From contig JAUIMM010000178.1 in NCBI GenBank assembly GCA_031769625.1, positions 29,778,001 through 29,842,000 on the forward strand: DNA of 64,000 bases. Reading direction: 5' to 3'. Position 1 is the first letter of the stretch; each line of letters begins with the position of its first letter. A program made the position numbers and the translations under genes. This DNA is from Taudactylus pleione. Taxonomy: Eukaryota > Chordata > Amphibia > Anura > Myobatrachidae. Below are positions 55,454-64,000 of the stretch, piece by piece. Below the pieces are notes generated by a model that had not been told where the DNA came from, ran no database searches, and saw only the letters and a program-made list of their open reading frames with translations.

Positions 55454-56344
55454 CTGGACGGTAATGCGGCATCTATAGATGCTGCAAGTGGGCATCTCAG
55501 CCCATGCACATTCAAATGCATGTTAGTATGCAGAGCAGTGAATTTGTACCGGCATTTGCGTAAAAATGCAGGCACGTCTGCGACAAAAGATACAGCTGCG
55601 ATAACGTGTCCAACTCAGAATTCGGCCCATACTGAGGTAACCAATTTTGATACATGGAAGCATGTGTGTGTGTGTATGTATGTGTATATACATATATATA
55701 TATATATATATATAAAAATAAATAAATGTACCTTTTTAAGCAAACCTTTTTCAAATAAGTTCTGAGACTTGCAACAAATGTATAAACGTTCCCACCATGA
55801 AATGCTATGCAGAGAGTCTCCCCCTCCCCCACCCTCTTCTGCAGCTGCTAAAACTAATTACTTACCTTATAGCTTTAAGCAGTACTTAAAGCTGACTGAT
55901 CCTCTCTTTATCAGTGGCAGGCAGCTGTCAGTCACCGCAGATCGCTCAGTCATTCTCCATCTACAGACTCCGCTCCCCCTCGGCGCTGTGGCTCTTCAGG
56001 TTCCAACTTCACATTTCAGTCACTCAGAGACCGCGCGTGCCATGATATCATCACGTCATGACGCGCACGTGACCAGCCACCAGCCGAATGCCCGTATAGT
56101 GAAAAGCAGGTAGGCGGAGCTTGATGGACAGACTTATTATTTCTCGGACCACCTGTGTTTCACCAGGGGGGGGGGGGTTAGGTGCAAACTGGTAGCGGGG
56201 AGCATACTGGTGGATGAGGACAGGAGTGGGGTGTTCAGCGCGTGCGTGGGGTGCGGACATGAGTTTGTGGCTTTTGGTGTCACCCCCTTGGAGGGTGACA
56301 CCCTGTGCGGCCCGCACCCCCCTTGTGACGCCACTGGCGCGGAC

Positions 56345-59300
56345 TGCAGGGTGTCTGTCTGGTGCGTCTTAATGACACTCCGGTGGCGCTGCAGCAGTGA
56401 TCCTGGATGTAAGGTGCCGTTCCAGGCACCCTGCTAGCCAGAAGCAAGGGCCATGGGGTGGCGACAGTGCCACCCACAGAGCCCTGCGCTCTGTGTGGTG
56501 GCATCGGTCGCACAACCCTAGTTATGGCCCTGGAACCAATACTGGGAGTGTCAGCAGAGTAAGACAGAATTGCTTTCTTCACTGCAGCCGCCACTTTTTG
56601 GTCCCAGTGGAAAGAGATCAAGAACCCTTTGAAGGATTTATGTTCCAAAACACCCAGACACAACTAATGGTGACATTGTGAAGTCATGTTTAATGTAATA
56701 TTGAGGTGTAAGTGCGTGCATTAGGTTGATTACATTTATAGTAGATAGAATCCAGAGAGTCTCCAATAACAAATTAAAATTTTGGTGTGAGATATCTGTG
56801 AAGTATGTTATAATTCATCTGTGCATATGAGTTAGATACGAACTGCTTGCTCATAATCACACCTGAATCAAGGGAAGCATATTTCCATTGAACCAGGACA
56901 CCAACAAGCGTGTCTGAGTGTAATCTTTCTCTTGTGACATAGTGTATATAAGAAGTGGAGAAGATGTCTAGGTGTCGATGCACAACACGCCATCTAGGCT
57001 AAATACGCCATCAAACTCCCGCTACTTGCATAACACCATATGTATATAACTCAGCACCTAAAGAAAAGAGAATAAGGGAATCCTTACATTTAGCAATGTA
57101 TATTTTAGCTGATTGGCTGTGTAAGGCACAAGAGTTTGAGGATTCAAAAATTGATAAAGGAATTTGAGACTCCTGTGACTTCACTTACGGGTCACAGAGA
57201 GACAGCACCCGCATTAAAAGTTGGGATTGTATACTAAGTGCTGAAAGAGCATGTACTTTGAGAACACTTTGGTTTTCACACACATTGATGTCCAGACTTT
57301 AAAGGTGGAATAAAGTAGTACATTGTCTTTGATTCCTGCAGGTGTAAACAGACAGGATCAATGTGGAAAAGGGCTGCTAAGTGTATATATCAGGGCTGAA
57401 AGACTCTTCTAAAGCAAAAGTGGTATATGTGTCTGTTTCATTAGTCCAGTCTATTGCATAATGGCAATTAGCAGCAAAATTATATTCCCCTAACTCATGG
57501 TAAATTTACCCACCCTAAAGTGGGGGACTGAAGCAGTTTATAAAGTGACTTTTATCTGCCACACCGCGTTTAATGTGTGTAAATATTTAATTTTAATAAT
57601 GAGCATGGGTAACATCTGAATAGTGTAAAGCAAACGTGGAATTCTTGATGATATTACAGCATCCTAAAAAGGAATGGGGAAGACGTGTCCAAGTCGGAAT
57701 TCTGAAATAATACCATTTATCAAGCCATGTATGTTCACTGCATAGAGCTATAAGGGGTGGGGTAGTATGGTATGTTGACACCCAAATATTTTATGTGACC
57801 AATTAAAAGTGAACCATCCTTGCTACTCAATCTTTGCTAATGCTTAAAAGGCTAAGCCTCCATTTTTGCGGTATAAATAAGGAAATAATCCACTGTTCTG
57901 TAATCTTCTAGCATTTCTAAAACATAGTAAAGGGCTTCCCTAGTGTTATGAAAATACAATAAAAGGCCACCAGCAAATGTGGAAAACCATAAATAAATAT
58001 TTCCAATACAGATCACTTTCTAGGATGTAAGAGTCTTAGTAATGGGTCAAGAATAATATTGTAGAGGAGAAGGGGACAAAGGGTACCCATGCCCAGTACC
58101 TCTACAGAGCACTGGGCCCGCAGTGCTGGTCGAGGCTTTTGGTCTGGAGGGAGACCGTACATCAAGGGGACAGAAGAACGGTGGGTCTGTGGAATCCTGG
58201 AACAATATATATATATATAGGAGGAGGAATTAGTAATAAGATGGTGGCATAGGCAGGATTTAAGATGGCTAAGTTCAGTCTCTGGGTTATATAGTCACTG
58301 AAAGTCAATATACAGGGAAATAGGAACGGACATGCAGCTGCATAGGCCAAGTGAATGGAGAGCGCTGGTGCTGCTTTTGGCTGCTATTCCCTCTGGTCCA
58401 GACTTCAGGCTACAGAGGAGTAAAGGAGAGTTTCCGTAGAGGAACACTACCAAGTAGCAAGTCCCTTGGCTGAAGTCAGAAAGAAGCGCCTACAACATCT
58501 GCATGAGAGAAGGGTCCCGCACACCACGGCACCACAGCACACTCACCGGGGACGGCCTCCTCTGTAGTGTAGGAATATTGTGCATTGGCAGGACTTCCAG
58601 CATATTTGCCTCAGTGATTGCACTGAGCAAGAAAAATTGTGGGTCCCATCTAATATTATCGGGGATGAAGGCAGGCAGCAGTTGGGACAGTGCTTGGGTC
58701 AGGTGGCAGCTTGGGCAGTGCTGGGGAGTTGGTAGCATTTTGGGTAGAGGGGGTTAAGGGCAAGCGGCAGTTGGGGTAGAGCTGGGATTAAAAGCAGGGA
58801 GAAGTTGGGGTAGAGCTGGGGGCAGGAATGGGATAAGTGCAGACAGCAGTTGGGGCATTGCTGGCGGTCAAGGAGGGGTTAATTGCAGGCAGTACTGGGG
58901 GTAGGGATGGGGTAAGGGTAGATAGCTGGGGCAGTACTGGGGGCAAGGGGGGGTTTAGTGGCAGGCAGTGCTGGGGGTAGAAAAGGGGGTAAGGGTACAT
59001 AACAGCTATGGCAGTACTAGGGGGCACAAGGAGGGAGTTAGGGGCAGGCAATACTGGGTAGATCGCAGTTGGGTGTAAATCTCCATCTCCCTTCTGTACC
59101 GGACAGTGTCCACCTTCCTGGCCTCCTTCATGGACAGCCACATGTGGACTTCAAGTTACAGATGGCATCCCTTTTATATCCCCGTTACCCTGCTTACTTC
59201 TGAGTGATGTGCCATGGATTATGTGTAGAGGCCGTAATGCTGGAAAGTCTGTGGACCAGGAGTCAGCACAAGACGGGAGGAGGGGCCCAAATTCTGGCAG

Positions 59301-60348
59301 CTAGACAGAGCTTGAGCTTTCAGACTGGAGGCAGAGCGGGCTGGTCATCTGCGCCGGACCCCGGTACTGTTGCCAGCAGCTAGGGGTCAGCGCAAGTCTA
59401 GTGCCCAGTGGCATTTGCTCTGGAACAGCTCTCGAGCTGGTCTTCTGCGACCAGACACTGCAGGGCCGGTTACAAATGTAGGCTCACTGGAGAGAGGCAG
59501 CAGTCCCCTGCTATCACCAACGGCAGCGGTAATATCCTAGCGGCTGCCAGGGTGTAGTAGACAGTGGGGGATGGTCGGCAGGGCTCGGGCAACGATTGGA
59601 CGAGAAGAAGCTGTAGGCTGTGATTTGTTGGGGAGACATCTGGGGAGAACTGTTATTGGCTGCTGCAGCGCACATAGGTTTGTTACAGAGCATCATGCGG
59701 CACCTGCTAATTTATTAAAAATGAGTCCTTAACTGTCTGCAGCGCGTATTTTGCAATCACTGGCCTACTTTAGAAAACCAATTTCAGAGAGATTATAATG
59801 CGTTGTTGAAGGGCGTATCTAGCTCCGCCCAAAGGTCGTATCTAGCTTTACCTATGGGCATAAAAGATATAGAGCGAAGGAGGAGATACACAAACAGGCG
59901 CTTAACACAGGTATATACTTATTATATAGGGTCAAAGGACGTCCCTTATAGTTTAATAGATTCCTCATTCAGCTTCACATCACAGACGTTTCCCTCCATG
60001 TGGTATGTGCATTAAACAAAGAGACATACGTTGTGTCACTAATATGTTAAACAATTTTCAACATAGTGAATTCACACTCTAGGTATGTATGTAGGGCATA
60101 AAGCGTACCCCATTCACAAGAAAATACCATGTAGACTCCCATAAAGGTTTTTTTTGAATGGGGAATCCTTCACCCAGTGTGTGTCAACAGGTAAGAGGTA
60201 CTGCATACCATTAACTCACTCTTAGATGAATAGTTGAAATCATATAGAGGGTTCTTTGTTAAGATAGCGTACCCAACTCACACTTTCTATGATGTTGTGC
60301 TTGCACATCAAGGTTTCTTTCTTTCTATAATTTTTCCAGGCAGTCACC
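56345..60348. other. Intergenic or intronic DNA
   Basis: I found no exon, transposon end or RNA gene that I can support. A minisatellite lies at 58685-59080 and a short AT microsatellite at 58205-58221. GC-rich, repeat-like DNA spans 58360-59700. Confidence 0.35.
58685..59080. repeat. Degenerate minisatellite, GCAGTTGGGGTAGAGCTGGG-type units
   Basis: About ten imperfect units of 30-45 bp combine GGGCAGGCAGT, TTGGGG and AGCTGGGG motifs. The proline-rich minus-strand ORF across it (58788-59141) reflects the repeat. Confidence 0.75.
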
Positions 60349-60970
60349 TAAGGAATCTATATTAGAACCTCTATACACTCCTTCCTATACCTTCTAATAT
60401 CCTGCCTATACCTTCTAATAATGACGCTAATTTGCGTACGCAGTCATACAGTAAATAAAGACTTCAGACCTGGAATCTGTGGTTCCAAAGCACAAGTATT
60501 ATTCAAGTAAAAGTACAGTCAGTTACACGCTATTGATCCAGACACAATTCGGCGCAAAGGAATTATACAGACCCAAGTACAGTATACATATGCAGCACTT
60601 CCGGACCAGATGTTAGGCATCAGCAAGAAACCCCTTTGTCAATCAGCATTCAGCAAGAAGACTAAGACCCAGTGTTGGAGCACACATATTTATACCTCCC
60701 CAGAAATAGACAACACAATAGAAAGGCTTGTTGCTGATGCCATTGGTTCCCAAGGGGGACGCATCTGTTACAGAGCATTTAACAGGGTGATTCAAATGGA
60801 CACAGAACAGCCTCTAACAGCTTGCTGCCTCCTCTGGTTTCCCGCCCCATGTAACATCCTAACAGTTGTTCATATTATATACATTTTGTTGCTTGAAGTC
60901 TCTGCGGTCCATAAGTTGAGAATGCATGATGCGATTTCCACACCGTTGATACTGGGAAGCTGTGGATAAA

Positions 60971-61570
60971 GGGCCTGATTCAGAGCCGTTCGCTATTTGC
61001 GGTCGTTCGTTCAAAAACAAGGGGTGGCTATTCAAATGATCCGTTCGCAAATTGCAGTCTGTTCACACCTCTAAGTCTGAACGAGCGAGCAAAACATACG
61101 CTCGTTTATTTGTTAAAAACGCCCCCTGGCCGCTCGCACCATACGTCATGTCCGCTATTTATTAGATTAATCGAGTACATCGACCAGCGTATGAACTGCT
61201 CGCTATTCTTGTGGTTGGTTTTTGCTACCACAATTTTGCGAACAGTTCTGGCTTAAAAAAAACCCAGTGACGTGGTCAATGACGCTGCTGTTTTAAATAT
61301 GCACACCCATAAAACGCCCGTTTTGACCTTTAAGCACGCCTGCGTTCTGATTTCCACTCCCCGTTTTCAAGCACCTTCCCCTGTTACCACCCACATACGC
61401 CTCATCCTGTCACTCAAATTATCAGGCATTCGCTATTTTGCGAGCACATGAATTTCGGCCGCACTGACTGGTTCGCGCATGCGTATAACGATCCGTACGC
61501 ATGCGCAGATGTGCGAACATCGCTCGGAACGAGCGTACTGCCGCTAGCGAGTGGCTCTGAATGAGGGCCC
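60971..61570. mobile_element. MITE with GGGCCTGATTCAG termini, copy 3
   Basis: The ends GGGCCTGATTCAGAGCCGTT and the inverse of GTGGCTCTGAATGAGGGCCC identify the family at 10224 and 11114. It is inserted in LTR C; the flanks are AAA and AAG. The interior, full of TTCGC and GCGAAC repeats, differs from the other two copies, so it is a separate subfamily. Confidence 0.78.
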
Positions 61571-61899
61571 AAGTGCGGATCAGTATAATATCAAACACGG
61601 CTTACTTATCATGTATTAAACCTTAGATACCAAAATAGTCTTTATTTCACAGCATTTGTAATGAATTAATAAAACTTGAATCTTTTACTTTATAGCTATG
61701 GAACCTTTTGTGTAAGTGTGCATTATGTAAGTATTAGGGATATGGGAAAAGATGCTAGTTAGGTTTTTCTGATTTGGGGCAGATGTGCACGCATGCAGCT
61801 AATAAACAGCGTTCGCATGCAGGATATTGTGCATTCGCCACTGAGCGTCATGTTAGCTCAACTGTGCGTAATGTGTGGTGTTCATGCATGAGATTCCAT

Positions 61900-61900
<1 letters not shown>

Positions 61901-61936
<36 letters not shown>

Positions 61937-61978
61937 CAGTATATATATATATATATATATATGCATACATACATATAT

Positions 61979-62029
<51 letters not shown>

Positions 62030-62036
62030 TATATCT
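61901..62036. repeat. TA/CA microsatellite in LTR C
   Basis: Two (TA)n runs are separated by TTTACAG and followed by a (CA)n run. Tyrosine-isoleucine ORFs over it are artefacts. Confidence 0.95.
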
Positions 62037-63130
62037 CATTCCTTATTTACAGTTTCAAACTGTAATGCAAATGTGTTACTCCCAGCTGTGAAGCTGGGGC
62101 CATTCTGTCTGGGTGTGGGATTAAAACCTGTTTAGGATTCAGACAAATTCAATTGTGTAGATCAATGCCTGGGTTATATTACAATTGCCACAACTATACT
62201 TGTCTACATACAGAGATTCCCAATTTGTATGTAAAACACTCACAGTATTCAGGTGCATTGTCTATTCTATTTACTTTTTCTCAGGAGCTGTTCTTCCAGT
62301 TGCCCTTGGTAGATTATCAAAAAGATTGCCATCTGTACTTAGCTGGTGAGTTGTAACTTAAAAATGGCGCTGGTCGCAAAATGGCGTCTTGCAGATTCTT
62401 GTTTCTAAAATGGAGTCTAGCTGTCATTCGCAAGATGGCATCGCGCACGCTAATTTCTACGCTGATTCCGTCTCAGCCACTAATCCAGCTTCGACAGTCC
62501 ACCCTTTGATAGCGAACAGCATGCTATCACATCCTGATGTTAAAATTAATTTTAGGCATACATACGTATTATTTAGTGTTATTATGGGATGGCACAAGGT
62601 GGTTCTTAATCCATCAATAATGTGTCTCTGAGTGGGGACATAAAACTACTATTATACGCACACCGCAGATCTTGGAAGATCATGTGAAAGGTGTGGGGAT
62701 GCACCAGTCTTATAAAAGCAGTCTTGAAGGGGAATTTAGACTTTACATTATCTGAGGTGTTTTAAAAATAACATTTCAATAATACATTCTATGCTTGTCT
62801 AAATATATGTATACCAAGCATTTCAACATGTGTGAGGGTCATAACTTCTGGGGCTACTCTTCCCAGGTAACACAATAACAGTACTAAGATTGGTCAGACA
62901 CTCCACTGATTGGCATTGCGCTTCTCCTGATTCCACTCCATCAGCACTGCCATCAGCTCAAATTTCCTCAATCGGTCCTCCATCACAGACACTGAGTATC
63001 CCCAAACAGATCATCACAACAGAAACTCTGGAAAAACAGAACTAGGATGACCACTCAACAGCAGACCACTCAATTGCTGGAAGCACTGATCTACACATTT
63101 CTTTAGCTCAGAAATCTCACCGTCACCTTT

Positions 63131-63740
63131 TCAATCCTCCCAGCACAAGCTCGCAATCGACAGGTCCACGCCATCGGCCCTGTCTCCACCTTGTATCTCC
63201 ACCGGCCGGTTAACCTCCCTACAGTGAGCGGAATGGACCCACGTATCTTCCCCGGCCACCCTTTGAGGATGCGGTATCATCAACAACATCAGATACGGAC
63301 CTTTCCACCGATCAGTCAAACAACCTGAGCTAAAAAAAATTTGTATCATAACAAATTCCCCAGGTTCGACATCATGACAGTTTGCATCAGACATGTTAGT
63401 TAATAACACTTTCAATTTCGGTTATTCTCATTCATCTTCATGAGACCCTGCACAGTAACCTCATCATATTTTCACATGAGGCTGCCTGTTTGAACAGTAT
63501 CTCAAATGGGGGCAAATAAAGGAAAAGACAGTCTGGGATAATCTTAGTGTTGTGACCCATCACCTTACACATGTTCTTGGAAACGTCACCTGTAAAATAA
63601 GTCCCCCTATCATTTTTAATAATTCTAGGGATTTAGTATCTGCATACAGGTTCCTGCAATTAAATCGTGTTATAGCTACTGCTCTAAATAATGCCCGGGC
63701 CACTGGGTTGGATAGTATTCAGAGTATTCGACCTTAGCCT
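63131..63740 (-). pseudogene. ERV pol remnants in the second locus
   Basis: A 94-residue ORF (63131-63415) preserves an integrase C-terminal domain better than the first locus: HDVEPGEFVMIQ, then DRWKGPYLMLL and TWVHSAHCREV, the pattern typical of class I integrases. Upstream on the minus strand are core-like and RT-connection-like pieces joined exactly as in 15950-16560. Reading frames are broken between the pieces. Confidence 0.7.
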
Positions 63741-64000
63741 GGCATAGCTGCCGTTTATCCTTAGCAACCTTGTGTCCTGTGAGTGGGAGATAAAGCACAA
63801 CAGTTTAATATAATTTAAACATGACCTAAAATACAACAATAAATCGTCCACATTTTACATTAGAACAGATCCATTGGCAGGTTGAAAAGATTGTAAACAG
63901 TCGTGCAATGCCTGGGAGAAGATACTGGGGCTGTCTATGAACCCATGGGAAACTCGTGTTCATGTGTGGTGTTCTTCACTTTGCAGTTCTTATGTGTCCC

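Larger units (their letters stand above)
54265..56336. mobile_element. hAT-like element with several nested MITEs
   Basis: Ends CAGAGGCGTCACTAGGGTTG and the inverse of TTGTGACGCCACTG match each other, with GGTGTCACCC further in on both sides. Flanks are GCGCTTAC and GCGCGGAC (six of eight identical). The interior contains MITEs at 54475-54777 and 54909-55453, a fragment of the AGGGAGGCCAATCC family near 54835 and a TA microsatellite at 55694-55713. No transposase is recognised. Confidence 0.7.
60349..62496 (-). repeat. ERV LTR C, expanded by insertions
   Basis: It aligns with LTR A end to end but contains the MITE at 60971-61570 and TA microsatellites, and is more diverged. The TATA sequence at 60686-60694 and the start TGTCGAAGCTGG at 62496 are kept. 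Confidence 0.8.
60349..64000 (-). mobile_element. Second ERV of the 13713-22213 family, cut by the window edge
   Basis: On the minus strand the order is gag end (from 64000), pol remnants, a short env-proximal segment, polypurine tract (62497-62507) and LTR (62496-60349). Sequence matches 14846-16815 closely, except that the env transmembrane ORF is deleted between about 62800 and 62815. The gag zinc-knuckle region begins at the window edge. The provirus is defective. Confidence 0.82.

Noticed and set aside
56210..56681. Opposing ORFs at the right end of the hAT-like element
   Set aside because: They run through the terminal repeat of the element and show no known domain.
58788..59141. Proline-rich minus-strand ORF
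   Set aside because: Its periodic sequence follows the minisatellite; no domain is present.
61774..62135. Tyrosine/isoleucine-rich ORFs
   Set aside because: They are translations of TA microsatellites.

Overview
The window looks like vertebrate, most likely anuran (frog) nuclear DNA. There are no bacterial operons. Most of the sequence is transposable elements. One host gene is split over short exons with GT/AG borders on the + strand. The mix of DIRS-type tyrosine-recombinase retrotransposons, Harbinger, Tc1, hAT-like and MITE DNA elements, Penelope-like retroelements and class I endogenous retroviruses (ERVs) is typical of large frog genomes. The species assignment is inference.

Host gene: eight exons (13249-13348, 27793-27991, 28929-29019, 31048-31201, 36199-36336, 45599-45792, 46640-46745, 53208-53305), plus a possible 60-bp cassette exon (52634-52693), join in one open reading frame with matching phases at every junction. 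The helical, leucine-rich product, and its last part in particular (LLAVSRSAQ, then LESLRPGKS), matches my recollection of the C-terminal third of rotatin (RTTN), a centriole/ciliary basal-body protein. The window would then be the interior of a large rttn locus whose introns have been swollen by insertions.

Layout: 1-4425, a DIRS-like element on the minus strand, cut by the window edge. 4837-5508, a decayed single-frame coding relic of unknown family. 5569 to about 10220, a Harbinger element whose MADF-type DNA-binding gene (+) and transposase gene (-) have interleaved exons. 10224-11343, two MITEs. 13713-22213, a rearranged class I ERV on the minus strand with three LTR copies, flanked by GGTC on both sides; one LTR carries a Penelope-derived insertion. 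22430-26057, degenerate repeats. 29376-30958, three terminal-inverted-repeat elements. 31310-32270, a hairpin repeat with a hammerhead-like core. 33341-34964, a Tc1 copy. 36760-38208, Penelope GIY-YIG fragments in head-to-head orientation. 38365-44500, a structurally complete DIRS element. 44985-56336, many MITEs, minisatellites and nested hAT-like insertions. 60349-64000, a second ERV of the same family as 13713-22213, cut by the window edge.

Most coding potential belongs to mobile elements. The best preserved coding units are the reverse transcriptase/RNase H and tyrosine recombinase genes of the DIRS copy at 38365-44500 and the gag-like gene of the ERV at 16750-18057. The two ERV loci share the same internal deletion of pol and env, which suggests a non-autonomous family. 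Three hammerhead-ribozyme-like cores mark Penelope debris. No rRNA, tRNA or CRISPR array was found.
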